Assembly: GCA_965243695.1 (NCBI GenBank)
Contig: CBDEWC010000015.1
Coordinates: 62,001 to 126,000, forward strand
Direction: 5' to 3'
DNA: 64,000 nt
From: JAKVCB01 sp965243695
GTDB lineage: Bacteria; Planctomycetota; Planctomycetia; Pirellulales; Lacipirellulaceae
Shown here: one piece after another, positions 45,476 to 54,562 of the stretch
Numbering within the stretch: the first letter of the stretch is position 1
Layout of the letters: each line of letters opens with the position of its first letter
The notes under the pieces: generated by a model
Told to the model about the DNA's origin: nothing
Database searches by the model: none
Seen by the model: the letters and a program-made list of their open reading frames with translations, nothing else
Position numbers and translations under genes: made by a program

Positions 45476-46912
45476 TCACTGAGGTTTATGTGGCGGCCCC
45501 GCAGCCGGTTCGGAAACTGGAGAAACTCCATCCAACAACACGTCCACCAGGTGTTGATCATGCTTGGGAGCGACGGTCCTGAGATCCAACAGTAAGGATC
45601 CCTCGGCCTGACGGCCTACGATGGGAGGATGGGCTGCCGTGAGACGCTCAAGCACCAAAGCCAGATCGTGGTTTTGAGGGCCAATCAAGACACCCCAGGA
45701 AGCACACTCGCTTCGCCCATGCACATCACGCGGGGGAATCTCGACCGGATCGGCTGAATCGACGACCGGGCTGGCGGCCAGTTGCACAGCCAATCTTTCG
45801 GACCGATAACGCAGATTCTCTAATGGGGTATGAACCAATTGGTGAATTGGGAGGTCAGATATGACCCGTTCGGTACAACTGTTGCTCCTCCGCAGGGTCT
45901 CCCCAAGTGCTGCGAGGCGAAGGGGATCAATCCGCCACGCCGCGTGGAGCGGGTGATTGGTAATACTTTCAATCCATTCACGGCGTCCCAAAATAATGCC
46001 ACATGGAGGCCCTCCCACCAGCCCGTCGCCGCGCACCAGAACGAGGTCAGCCCCGCTTGCCAAACTTGCGGTGGCTGATGCAACATCGCCAAAGTCCTCA
46101 TCCGCGACGTCATCTGGAGAATCTCCCGATAACCGGATCCCATCCAAGGCCTCGACAAAAGCGACTTCGTGGTCCCGGCACAACATGACAAGCTGTTGTC
46201 GGCAAGCTGATTCGACCTGGCCAACCATTGGATAGGCATCTGACCGGGCATGGAATAAGACAGCGGTGGTGGTTGAAACGGCCTGTTGATAGTCGCCGCC
46301 ATCCACAACGTTCGCAGCACCGACCTCCTTGAGAATCGCACCACATGAGGCAACCAGGTCCATTAGCTTGATGCCACCAGATTGGGCAACCTGCCCACGA
46401 GCGGCAACGACCTCGCGACCCGCTGCCAAAGAAGACAAACAGAGCCAGAGAGCCCCTTCGTAACTGTGCAGAACGGTGGCCGCTTCGGCAGTTGCGCTGC
46501 GACACAACAGCTTATTGACCGAGACATAATCATCTGCGATGCCACTGCCCTGGTACGTATAACCATTGGCAACCTCAAGGATGGCCTGCTGGGCCTTGGC
46601 GGATAGAGGAATGGACGACCAATGGTGACCAAACAAATCGCCCGTGGCATTGATCGCCGACCGGCAACCAGCCGGGCTGTTGAGGCCAATGACATAACGG
46701 GCCGCCCGCTCTGCCAGTTCGCCAGGTGTAGGGAATGTCGATTCACCAAGCCGCTGCTGAAGTTCTTCTGTCAGCTTGGACAAATAGGAACGCACACCTT
46801 GCGCCACGGTTGATTGATTGAGCTGCCTGACCAGCATTTTCACCTCGGGTTTTTCCAGCAATTCGCTCACCGACGGCAGGCGCGGCAGCAAATTGGGCGA
46901 GGGACCAGGCAT
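45476..46912 (-). CDS. SelA-like PLP-fold protein lacking the catalytic lysine
   Basis: 478 residues. N-terminal part LPRLPSVSELLEKPEV matches the SelA N-terminal domain; AINATGDLFGHHWSSIPLS aligns with SelA's INATG block. But the PLP lysine motif of SelA (SGDKLLGGPQ) reads RGDGLVGGPP here (Gly297), so normal Schiff-base chemistry seems impossible. Not a standard selenocysteine synthase: no selD or selB nearby. The ribosome site AAGGAG lies 8 bases before ATG 46912. Could bind other partners, or use a different lysine. Confidence 0.78.
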   Translation of the reverse strand: MPGPSPNLLPRLPSVSELLEKPEVKMLVRQLNQSTVAQGVRSYLSKLTEELQQRLGESTFPTPGELAERAARYVIGLNSPAGCRSAINATGDLFGHHWSSIPLSAKAQQAILEVANGYTYQGSGIADDYVSVNKLLCRSATAEAATVLHSYEGALWLCLSSLAAGREVVAARGQVAQSGGIKLMDLVASCGAILKEVGAANVVDGGDYQQAVSTTTAVLFHARSDAYPMVGQVESACRQQLVMLCRDHEVAFVEALDGIRLSGDSPDDVADEDFGDVASATASLASGADLVLVRGDGLVGGPPCGIILGRREWIESITNHPLHAAWRIDPLRLAALGETLRRSNSCTERVISDLPIHQLVHTPLENLRYRSERLAVQLAASPVVDSADPVEIPPRDVHGRSECASWGVLIGPQNHDLALVLERLTAAHPPIVGRQAEGSLLLDLRTVAPKHDQHLVDVLLDGVSPVSEPAAGPPHKPQ

Positions 46913-47038
46913 GACAAACGCTCCTTGGTAGAAATAAAAATTTCCCGTGGCGCGCATTTTTGCAGATGAGCACTCGATGTCCAGCCCCCGTACATCGACA
47001 ACCCCTATTTCCGGGCGACGCGGCTGTCGGCAAGAAGC

Positions 47039-47590
47039 TTAGGGCTCAATCCGGTCTTGGGACATCCACTCGTTAATGGTGAGAGGCCCTTCAGGTTCGA
47101 CTTGCTCAGAATCGAAGATGCGGGTGAACCAATTCCCTTGTTTCTTCAACTGGGGCTTGGTTGACACCTGGTTCCCGCTTTTGAACAGCTCCAAGCTCCG
47201 GTTCCAGGCCTGGCGGGTTTGATTGCTGACTCGCCACCGCGTGTTGGCCAGCCGCTCAAACAAGCCAGGCCGATTCTGCCCCAAAAACCGTGGGCGATCG
47301 GGATCGTGTAAATTGGGGAAGATTTTGTGGTCTGTCCACTGAACTTTTGGCCATACCATCCATCCCAGTGCCCCCCGCAAAAAACCACTTCTCGGCTGGT
47401 TTTGCTCCGCACCAAATACGTCGTCGGTCAATTCGAAACTGGTGACCTGGTCCTTGGAATGGGCTACTACTTCTTCGTGGTTGTCCGGCGACGGACGCAA
47501 TGTTTGGTCGGTAGCCACTGCGTTCGCGGAGACCATTTGCAGAAAAACCACCGCCAGAGTGCCTGACCCGAGTGATAAAATTCTGAACAT
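47039..47590 (-). CDS. Exported protein, unknown
   Basis: 183 residues. Signal peptide MFRILSLGSGTLAVVFLQM...AVA, then an acidic and a basic, Trp-rich region (GFLRGALGWMVWPKVQW, WFTRIF), ending GPLTINEWMSQDRIEP. This tail resembles closing motifs of small exported planctomycete proteins, but no function is known. GGAGG sits 7 bases before the ATG at 47590. Confidence 0.65.
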   Translation of the reverse strand: MFRILSLGSGTLAVVFLQMVSANAVATDQTLRPSPDNHEEVVAHSKDQVTSFELTDDVFGAEQNQPRSGFLRGALGWMVWPKVQWTDHKIFPNLHDPDRPRFLGQNRPGLFERLANTRWRVSNQTRQAWNRSLELFKSGNQVSTKPQLKKQGNWFTRIFDSEQVEPEGPLTINEWMSQDRIEP

Positions 47591-47908
47591 CACGTAAGCC
47601 TCCGTTAAAAATTGGCGCGGGCTGGCTGCACGTCCCGCCGACAGCAACCCACCACAGGGCGACCACAGGGCGGAGGAGCTTTGCAGAATTCCCGCCACGC
47701 GCCCAGACGAGTTCTGCCCTCGAATGATTCTGAGCTAGCGTCGTTGTCCCCTTTCAGTAATTGGAATATGATGAAAGAGACCCTTGTAGACCGTAAAAGA
47801 GACCCTTGTAGACCGTACAGCAGACCGTACAAAAGCAAGCTGTGCAGCCTGTAGCGGCAAGAACATCCTTGCCAAGGTGGAAACCCTGTAGGGTGGAGCG
47901 TAAGCGGA
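47591..47908. other. 320-bp divergent region before proC
   Basis: No gene supported. Contains the tandem array 47774-47832 and a GGTGGAG ribosome-type site close to proC. Promoters for both directions expected. Confidence 0.4.
47774..47832. repeat. 21-bp tandem repeat upstream of proC
   Basis: AAAGAGACCCTTGTAGACCGT at 47774-47794 and 47796-47816, then a third partial copy CAGACCGTACA to about 47832. About 75 bp before the proC start. Confidence 0.85.
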
Positions 47909-48745
47909 ATGCCGACAACTCAAGTTGGTTTCATTGGCGCTGGCCGAATGGCAACTGCCTTGGCGCGCGGATTGGTGCAAGCCGAAGTCGTCTCCAGCAG
48001 CGCGATTGTGGCATGTGACCCAAGCGTTGCAGCTGCCGAGCAGTTCAAATCGGCCATTCCTGGGGCAACGGTTCTGAAAAACAACCGTCAACTTGCCGCC
48101 AAAGCGGGCGTGATTGTGCTGGCAGTGAAACCTCAACACATGGATCTGGTCTTGGCTGATCTGGCCGATACCGCCGAAGGGGCCAACGGAGGGGTAGAGG
48201 GCCCACTGGTCGTCTCGATCGCTGCCGGCGTGCCTTTGGCCCGGTTGGCCGCGGGCCTGCCCGATGGGACACGGCTCGTGCGGGTCATGCCGAATACGCC
48301 CTGCCTGATTGGCCGAGGGGCGAGTGCTTATAGCCTGGGAGCAACCGCAACAGCCGCCGATAGCGATACGGTTCACCAGATGCTGACAGCCGTGGGCACT
48401 GCCTGTGAGGTTCCAGAAAAATTTCTGGACGCGGTCACAGGACTTTCAGGATCGGGGCCCGCATTCGTTTATACTGTGATCGAGTCGCTCAGCGACGGTG
48501 GAGTCTTGATGGGACTCCCCCGCGACTTGGCTTCGGCCTTGGCGGCACAAACAGTAGCAGGTGCTGCCGAAATGGTGCTCACCACCGGTGAACACCCGGC
48601 CCAATTGCGGGAAGAAGTCACCAGTCCCGGGGGAACCACGGTCGCTGGCCTGGAGGCGCTGGAAAAAGAGGGGCTGCGCGCGGCACTGTTGCAAGCGGTA
48701 CGGGCTGCCACATGCCGGTCCCAAGAGTTGGGTGGCCACCATTAA
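47909..48745 (+). CDS. proC: Pyrroline-5-carboxylate reductase
   Basis: Last step of proline synthesis, NAD(P)H-dependent. 278 residues. Rossmann start VGFIGAGRMATALARG (6-21), LAVKPQHMD, VRVMPNTPC, and the C-terminal dimer signature LSGSGPAFVYTVIESLSDGG followed by EEVTSPGGTTVAGLEALE. Normal length. The next gene begins 17 bp downstream and is probably in the same operon. Confidence 0.96.
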   Translation: MPTTQVGFIGAGRMATALARGLVQAEVVSSSAIVACDPSVAAAEQFKSAIPGATVLKNNRQLAAKAGVIVLAVKPQHMDLVLADLADTAEGANGGVEGPLVVSIAAGVPLARLAAGLPDGTRLVRVMPNTPCLIGRGASAYSLGATATAADSDTVHQMLTAVGTACEVPEKFLDAVTGLSGSGPAFVYTVIESLSDGGVLMGLPRDLASALAAQTVAGAAEMVLTTGEHPAQLREEVTSPGGTTVAGLEALEKEGLRAALLQAVRAATCRSQELGGHH

Positions 48746-48762
48746 ACAAGAGAGAGGGATTC

Positions 48763-49029
48763 ATGTCGGTTTTTTGTGTAGTTGACGACAAACACGTCCC
48801 CGTTTTTCGTATCATGTGGATAGCCGTCACACCGCATTTTTGCGGAGAGGAAGATTGTCTTCGCGAAGGCTACTACGAAGTTCGCCTGGAACAAGGCGAG
48901 TCGGTGTGGGCCAATGCAAAAGAAAGAAACCATGTACTAGAACAAATCGAATTGTGGCAAGGGATCGATCCCGTCGGAGAAGAGGAAGAGGAAGAGGAAG
49001 AAGAAGGAGGAGAAGCAGGAGAATGGTAA
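48763..49029 (+). CDS. Small acidic-tail protein, unknown
   Basis: 88 residues, start MSVFCVVDDKHVPVFRI, with GAGAGG about 5 bases before ATG 48763. Body has CGEEDCLREGYYEVRLEQGE; tail is a poly-Glu run (about residues 72-80) closing EAGEW. No family recognised. Tightly placed between proC and the next unknown gene, so likely one transcript. The upstream in-frame ATG at 48712 lies inside proC and is rejected. Confidence 0.65.
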   Translation: MSVFCVVDDKHVPVFRIMWIAVTPHFCGEEDCLREGYYEVRLEQGESVWANAKERNHVLEQIELWQGIDPVGEEEEEEEEEGGEAGEW

Positions 49030-49041
49030 GGAGTTTCAAAA

Positions 49042-49557
49042 ATGAATTCTGATGATGGCAATGATGACCCGCAACCGGTTGAAATCGAATGGCGGGACAC
49101 CTACTACATTTTTTTAAACCAGTCGGCACGCCCCACGTTGACCCAGGCGGAAGCAACTATCTCTAGTGCTACGCATCGGGTCACCACTGAAAATCTCGTG
49201 GCAAACGACGATGGCATGTTCGAGTCGGTCCTGATTCAGGCCCCCGAAGATAATGCGGCTCTGGAAATTAGCTACGAGATGAGTGAAGCAGTCATTGAAC
49301 AGTGTTTAGAACTCGTCGCGCAGTTACAAAAGGACGGCGCTGATCCGGAACAAATCAACACCCTCATGCAGGCTGATGCCCGACTCGACATCATGCACTT
49401 TGAACGCGTATCGAACGATCCCTTTGGTTCCAAGGAAGACGACGACTTCGCCAATGATTTGCTCGATCCGACAAGTTTACTCGTCATCGTCGATGCATTT
49501 GCCAAATTGACCGGCGGCGTACCCATTGACCCCGGTTCTGGAGTCATCATGGGCTGA
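49042..49557 (+). CDS. Conserved-looking hypothetical protein
   Basis: 171 residues, acidic, no signal or helix-membrane segment. N-terminal MNSDDGNDDPQP, then a beta-rich part WRDTYYIFLNQSARPTLTQA, a helix VIEQCLELVAQLQKDGADPEQ and an acidic C-terminus. AAGGAG 9 bases before ATG, 12 bp after the preceding gene: operon with proC and the acidic-tail gene. Function unknown. Confidence 0.7.
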   Translation: MNSDDGNDDPQPVEIEWRDTYYIFLNQSARPTLTQAEATISSATHRVTTENLVANDDGMFESVLIQAPEDNAALEISYEMSEAVIEQCLELVAQLQKDGADPEQINTLMQADARLDIMHFERVSNDPFGSKEDDDFANDLLDPTSLLVIVDAFAKLTGGVPIDPGSGVIMG

Positions 49558-49661
49558 GAAGACCTCTACGACAGCCGTTTTCGCAAGATGCCTCACGATC
49601 CTACGATTGGCGACTGCAACCGCCACTCTCCATTTTTACCTCGCGCAATTCAAAACTTCCC

Positions 49662-50225
49662 ATGCTTGCCAAAGACATTAAACCTGGCAGTGTTGTCAAC
49701 CACAGCGGTGCTCCACACATCATTGAAAATGTCTCCGTGCAGACTCCATCTGCCCGCGGCGGCGCCACGCTCTACAAGTTTCGAAGCCGCAATCTGGTAA
49801 CACGCCAAAAGGCAGATATCACTCTTAAAGGAACTGAAAGCCTTGAAGATGCTGATTTCCAACGCCGCGAAGTCACGTTCATGTACGCCGATGGCGACAC
49901 CATTCACTTTCTCGACTCAGGCGATTACAACCAGTATTCGATTGCCCGCGACGATGTTGCTCACGAAATGCAATACGTCACCGAAGATCTGCAGGGAATT
50001 GTCACGCTGATCTACAACAACGAGTGCGTCGGTATCCAGGTCCCTCCTTCGGTAGAACTTAAAATCACCCAATGTGACCCGGCCGTGAAGGGGAACTCCG
50101 CAACCAGCCGGAACAAACCGGCTACTCTGGAAACCGGCCTGACCGTCCAGGTACCCGAGTACCTGAAAGAAGGTGAAGTCATTAAAATCGACACCCGTTC
50201 GGGTGACTATCTTTCCCGGGCCTGA
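49662..50225 (+). CDS. efpL: EfpL/YeiP-type elongation factor P-like protein
   Basis: 187 residues, three beta-barrel domains. Closer to the YeiP/EfpL branch than canonical EF-P: tip region QTPSARGGATLYKFRSRNL with an Arg where EF-P has a modified Lys, and the block GNSATSRNKPATLETGLTVQ plus VPEYLKEGEVIKIDTRSGDY of the family. EfpL rescues ribosomes stalled at some proline-containing sites. No modification gene (epmA, deoxyhypusine) is adjacent, as expected for an unmodified Arg tip. Its stop lies in a 27-bp tandem duplication. Confidence 0.9.
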   Translation: MLAKDIKPGSVVNHSGAPHIIENVSVQTPSARGGATLYKFRSRNLVTRQKADITLKGTESLEDADFQRREVTFMYADGDTIHFLDSGDYNQYSIARDDVAHEMQYVTEDLQGIVTLIYNNECVGIQVPPSVELKITQCDPAVKGNSATSRNKPATLETGLTVQVPEYLKEGEVIKIDTRSGDYLSRA

Positions 50226-50264
50226 AAATAAGGCTGCCTTTCCCGGGCCTGAAAATGAGGCTGC
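50211..50264. repeat. 27-bp tandem duplication spanning the efpL stop codon
   Basis: Copy 1 at 50211-50237 holds the last codons (LSRA) and TGA; copy 2 at 50238-50264 follows directly with one mismatch. Confidence 0.92.
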
Positions 50265-50300
50265 GCGAGTTTGAACCGGACCACTTCGAGTCCGTTCACG

Positions 50301-50645
50301 CTATTTTTTGCGGGTAGCCTTCTTACGTTTCGGCTTACTGGCCTTGGCCTTTTTGGAAGCCGCTTTTTTCTTCTTTGTCGACTTCCCGGCGGCAGTTTTC
50401 TTTTTCGTGGTTTTCTTTTTCGTCGACTTCCTGGCAGTCGTTTTCTTTTTCGTGGTTTTCTTTTTTGTCGACTTCTTGGCAGTCGCTTTCTTTTTCGTCG
50501 ATTTTTTTCCGGCCGACTTCTTTTTCGTCGATTTCTTGGCGGTCGCTTTCTTGGCGGTGGCTTTCTTTCTCTTGCTGTTGGCCCCAAAAACTGCAGTCCA
50601 GTTTTCAGAGAATTGCTGACTTGCTCCGGTACGTAAAATCGTCAT
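50301..50645 (-). CDS. Lysine-rich histone H1-like protein
   Basis: 114 residues. After a short N-terminal head (TILRTGASQQFSENWTAVFG) about 85 residues are nearly all Lys, Ala, Ser and Thr in repeats such as KKSTKKK, KKTTKKK and AKKSTKKK. Resembles H1-type and Hc1-like chromatin proteins, so DNA or RNA compaction is likely. GGAG precedes the ATG at 50645 by 9 bases. The repeat stretch is prone to length change. Convergent to efpL. Confidence 0.78.
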   Translation of the reverse strand: MTILRTGASQQFSENWTAVFGANSKRKKATAKKATAKKSTKKKSAGKKSTKKKATAKKSTKKKTTKKKTTARKSTKKKTTKKKTAAGKSTKKKKAASKKAKASKPKRKKATRKK

Positions 50646-50714
50646 GTTTGTAAATCTCCTGCAAGGATCTGCTGCAAACTAACGGCTCGCCGCAGTTCAA
50701 GGGTTGTGTGAAAA

Positions 50715-52394
50715 TCAGGTCTTCTGCAATTTTTTATAGCGAAAATGTCGCGGCGTGTCAGCATCTTCGCCCAAGCGATCGCGCCGCTCGCGGTCATAGG
50801 TCTCAAAATTACCTTCACACCAATGGACATAACCGTCACCTTCAAACGCCAGAATGTGGGTCGCCAGGCGATCCAGAAACCAGCGATCATGGCTGACAAC
50901 GACAACGCAGCCAACAAAATTGGCAATCGCTTCCTCCAAGGCACGCAAGGTGTCGACATCAAGATCATTGGTCGGTTCGTCCAACAACAACAGATTGCTA
51001 CCTCGACGGAGCAATTTTGCTAACTGGACGCGGTTCCGCTCGCCACCGGAGAGCACCCCCACTTTTTTTTGCTGATCCGATCCGCGAAAGTTGAATCGGG
51101 AGACGTAAGAGCGGGCATTCACCTTGCGCCCGGCCATATCCAAGGTCTCATGCCCTTCGGAGATTTCTTCATAGACCGTGTTATCGGCCTCCAGATCGTC
51201 CCGGCTTTGGTCGACATAGCCAAGCTCAACGGTCGGCCCCAGGCGAAGTTCCCCCTGATCGGGGGCCTCCTGCCCCATTAACATCCTCAACAGGGTTGTT
51301 TTCCCGGCCCCGTTCGGACCCACCATACCTACAATTCCCCCGGCAGGGAGACGAAAATTAACATTTTCAAAGAGCAGACGATCTCCATACCACTTGGCCA
51401 ACTGGTCTGCCTCCACGACCATTTCTCCCAGCCGCGGTCCAGGTGGGATCTGAATTTCAAGCTCATCCGGGCGATCCTGGAACTGCTGGCCGGCCATCGA
51501 TTCGTACGACTTCAGGCGGGCTTTGCTCTTCGCCTGCCGGGCGCGGGGTGCCATGCGAACCCAGTCCAGCTCGCGCTGGAGCGTCCGCTGCCTTGCAGTG
51601 GCCTGTTTTTCCTCAACCTCTAACTGCTTCTGCTTTTGTTGAAGCCAGGACGTGTAATTCCCTTCCCAGGGAATCCCCTGCCCCCGATCGAGTTCCAATA
51701 TCCAGCCGGCCACATTGTCCAGGAAATATCGATCGTGGGTGACCGCAACCACTGTCCCGGGATACTCTCCCAGGTGCCGTTCCAACCAGGCCACACTTTC
51801 TGCATCCAGGTGATTGGTCGGCTCATCAAGGAGCAAAAGATCAGGCTTTTCCAGCAAAATGCGGCAAAGAGCCACCCGCCGCCGCTCACCACCAGAAAGC
51901 TGGTCAATCTTGGCGTCACCTGGTGGGAGGTTCATGGCGGTCATGGCAATCTCCACATGACGGTCAATCTCCCAGGCATCCGCAGCATCGATTTGATCCT
52001 GCAGTGCTGCCTGCCTGGCCATCAACTTTTCCATGGCGTCTGGATCGTCGGCAACCTCAGCGTACTTCTCCCCTAACTGCTCAAATTCAGCCACTATTTT
52101 TCGCGTCGACGCCACCGCCTCCTCGACGTTTCCCAATACATCCTTCTCGGGATTGAGTGACGGTTCCTGCTCCAACAAGCCAACGGTGAATCCCTCGGCG
52201 AGTCGGGCTTCACCATCAAACTCGGTATCGAGACCTGCCATGATCCGCAGCAGCGAACTCTTCCCCGAACCGTTGCGCCCCAGGACGCCAATTTTAGCAC
52301 CTGGGTAAAAGGCAAGCCAAATCTCCTTGAGTACCTCGCGCTGGCCGATTTTTCTAGTCAGGTTCGAAATTTGATAGATGTATTTCTTGGACAT
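50715..52394 (-). CDS. ettA: ABC-F translation factor EttA
   Basis: 559 residues, the usual length. Two ABC cassettes on one chain without membrane parts: first Walker A GRNGSGKSSL (about 39-48), signature LSGGERRRVAL; second GPNGAGKTTL (about 357-366), signature LSGGERNRVQL. Between them the P-site tRNA-interaction arm with charged helices (WVRMAPRARQAKSKARL). EttA throttles the first peptide bond according to ADP/ATP. Starts MSKKYIYQIS, the family N-terminus. Confidence 0.95.
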   Translation of the reverse strand: MSKKYIYQISNLTRKIGQREVLKEIWLAFYPGAKIGVLGRNGSGKSSLLRIMAGLDTEFDGEARLAEGFTVGLLEQEPSLNPEKDVLGNVEEAVASTRKIVAEFEQLGEKYAEVADDPDAMEKLMARQAALQDQIDAADAWEIDRHVEIAMTAMNLPPGDAKIDQLSGGERRRVALCRILLEKPDLLLLDEPTNHLDAESVAWLERHLGEYPGTVVAVTHDRYFLDNVAGWILELDRGQGIPWEGNYTSWLQQKQKQLEVEEKQATARQRTLQRELDWVRMAPRARQAKSKARLKSYESMAGQQFQDRPDELEIQIPPGPRLGEMVVEADQLAKWYGDRLLFENVNFRLPAGGIVGMVGPNGAGKTTLLRMLMGQEAPDQGELRLGPTVELGYVDQSRDDLEADNTVYEEISEGHETLDMAGRKVNARSYVSRFNFRGSDQQKKVGVLSGGERNRVQLAKLLRRGSNLLLLDEPTNDLDVDTLRALEEAIANFVGCVVVVSHDRWFLDRLATHILAFEGDGYVHWCEGNFETYDRERRDRLGEDADTPRHFRYKKLQKT

Positions 52395-52479
52395 TTTCTC
52401 ACGTGAAAGGAAGTGAAATTATCGACCTTACAAATCTTGTCGCATTTTCTTCGTGCGTACAGTCACTTTCCAAGCGGGA

Positions 52480-54036
52480 TCACTCCCATTCGATCGTGGC
52501 TGGTGGCTTGCTACTGATGTCGTAAACCACACGGTTGACTCCGGCTACCTCGTTAATAATACGAGTTGAAATCCGGGCCAGAAGATCGTACGGCAAGTGA
52601 CTCCAATCGGCGGTCATAAAATCATCCGTATTGACCGACCGTACGGCAACCGTGTCTTGATAAGTCCGCGAATCGCCCATCACCCCTACACTCTGTACAG
52701 GCAGCAGCACGGCAAACGCCTGCGACGTATCCCGGTAAAGGCCAGCTTCCTTGATCTCACTCACAACGATCCAATCTGCTAGCCGAAGCGTATCGAGCCG
52801 TTCTTTCGTGACCTCCCCTAAACAACGAACTGCCAGGCCTGGCCCCGGAAATGGATGTCGCCACACCACTTCTTCAGGTAACCCCAACTGCTCTCCCAAG
52901 CGGCGCACTTCGTCTTTGAAGAGATCGCGCAACGGTTCAATGAGTTCGAAGCCGAGTTCTTCAGGCAAACCGCCCACATTGTGGTGGAGTTTGATGGTAT
53001 CAGCCGGACCATCGGCCGCGGCGCCACTTTCAATCACGTCAGGATAGAGCGTACCTTGGGCAAGAAATGTCGCCCCGGCAATCTTCTCCGCTTCGGCAGC
53101 GAAGCAGGCGATGAATTCGTGGCCAATACGCCGCCGCTTCTCCTGAGGTTCGCTGATCCCTGCCAGGGCTGACAGAAAACGGTCTTCTGCGCGTACTACA
53201 CGCAGATCGGTCTTAAAATGCCCGCTGAATTCCTCGATGACTCCTTCTGCCTCGCCTTTGCGCAACAGGCCGTTATCGACCAAAATGCAGGAAAGCTGTG
53301 GACCAATGGCCTTGGCCAGAACCGCTGCCACCACCGAGGAATCGACGCCACCGGACAATCCGCAAATCACCCGTTGGTCACCCACTTGCGCGCGCACATG
53401 TTCGATCATCTCGGTCGCAAAATCACCCAACTGCCAGGTACCGGTACAGCCGCAAATCGTGTGCAAAAAGTTCGCCAGAATGGTCCCCCCCTCGGGAGTG
53501 TGGGTCACTTCGGGATGGAATTGCAGGCCATAGATGGGCAGTTCGCGATGCTTGACTGCTGCAAACGGACACGTTTCGGTGGTCGCGAGGGCAAGAAAAT
53601 CCTCAGAAACACTGGCCACTTGATCGCCGTGACTCATCCAGACCGGTGTTGGCGAGGAGACATTTGCAAAAAGATCACTCGCCTGCAAAACGGTGCAATG
53701 CGCCCGTCCATATTCGCGCGAGGGTGTATTTCTGACATCGCCACCTGATGCCTGACAGGCAAGCTGCATACCATAGCAAATGCCCAAGACGGGAATGCCG
53801 GTGCGAAAAATCTCCGGATCACACTGGGGTGCTTCCGCTTCGTAAACACTCGAGGGTCCTCCAGAAAGGATGATCCCCCGCGGGGCCAGTTCCCGAATGC
53901 GGGCTGCCGTGATGTCATGGCGAACGATTTCGCAAAAAACCTGCTGCTCGCGCACGCGACGGGTAATCAATTGCGCATACTGTGAGCCGAAATCAAGCAC
54001 CAGTACCCGCTCGGAGGTAACTTGCGAAGAAGCCAT
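52480..54036 (-). CDS. guaA: GMP synthase (glutamine-hydrolysing)
   Basis: Converts XMP to GMP using glutamine and ATP. 518 residues, normal. N-terminal class I glutamine amidotransferase: GICYGMQLAC with the catalytic Cys, later FHPEVTHT with His and Glu. Then the ATP-pyrophosphatase PP-loop GLSGGVDSSVVA, and the C-terminal dimer domain ending NRVVYDISSKPPATIEWE. Start at ATG 54036 (MASSQVTSERVL); the frame stays open to 54081. Confidence 0.97.
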   Translation of the reverse strand: MASSQVTSERVLVLDFGSQYAQLITRRVREQQVFCEIVRHDITAARIRELAPRGIILSGGPSSVYEAEAPQCDPEIFRTGIPVLGICYGMQLACQASGGDVRNTPSREYGRAHCTVLQASDLFANVSSPTPVWMSHGDQVASVSEDFLALATTETCPFAAVKHRELPIYGLQFHPEVTHTPEGGTILANFLHTICGCTGTWQLGDFATEMIEHVRAQVGDQRVICGLSGGVDSSVVAAVLAKAIGPQLSCILVDNGLLRKGEAEGVIEEFSGHFKTDLRVVRAEDRFLSALAGISEPQEKRRRIGHEFIACFAAEAEKIAGATFLAQGTLYPDVIESGAAADGPADTIKLHHNVGGLPEELGFELIEPLRDLFKDEVRRLGEQLGLPEEVVWRHPFPGPGLAVRCLGEVTKERLDTLRLADWIVVSEIKEAGLYRDTSQAFAVLLPVQSVGVMGDSRTYQDTVAVRSVNTDDFMTADWSHLPYDLLARISTRIINEVAGVNRVVYDISSKPPATIEWE

Positions 54037-54562
54037 CTGAACTACCGTCTGTTGAGTGTGATCACCCGCTACCGAACACAAACAGCGGATTATAGATTTC
54101 GCGCCCCGCGGGAACTAGTGGCCCCTGGGAAGAATGCGCTCCGGCGGAGGGCTCAAAGGGACCTGCTGCCACGGTCGCAACGGATCCACCGGCTGTCTAA
54201 CAGCGATTGGCAGGCGACCCTCACCAGGAATCAAGAGGGTTGCGTGGCAGCCAAGGAGACCATTTTCCTGCTTTCGCTCACACCAATCTCCTGCCGCCAG
54301 TAGCGTCGCTTGCTCCCGATGCCGGGTCCACCAAACAGACGGTGTGGCAACCAAATCCCGCTGAACTTCAACAAATGGAGGCGCAGGTGGTGGAAAAAAC
54401 CGAGTCGCGGAGGTCCCTCCTGACTAAGCACCCCTGCCCGTAAAGCTTGGTAGAAGCATAGTTTACATGGGGACTCGTTGATCAGCATGCAGTTCCCACC
54501 TATAGTGGGACCCCCACAGGTCGCAGCTCCCAGTTCCCTTGATCCAAAGGTTTTTCAACCGC
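54037..54562. other. 530-bp divergent region between guaA and surE
   Basis: No gene supported despite short open frames on both strands. A hairpin TCCCAC-CTATA-GTGGGA at 54494-54510 lies about 55 bases before the surE start and might sit in its leader. Confidence 0.4.

Noticed and set aside
45476..46912. Calling this gene selA (selenocysteine synthase)
   Set aside because: The PLP lysine is Gly and no selB, selD or tRNA-Sec is visible.
54115..54443. Several open frames between guaA and surE
   Set aside because: Competing frames on both strands, none with ribosome site or recognisable protein.
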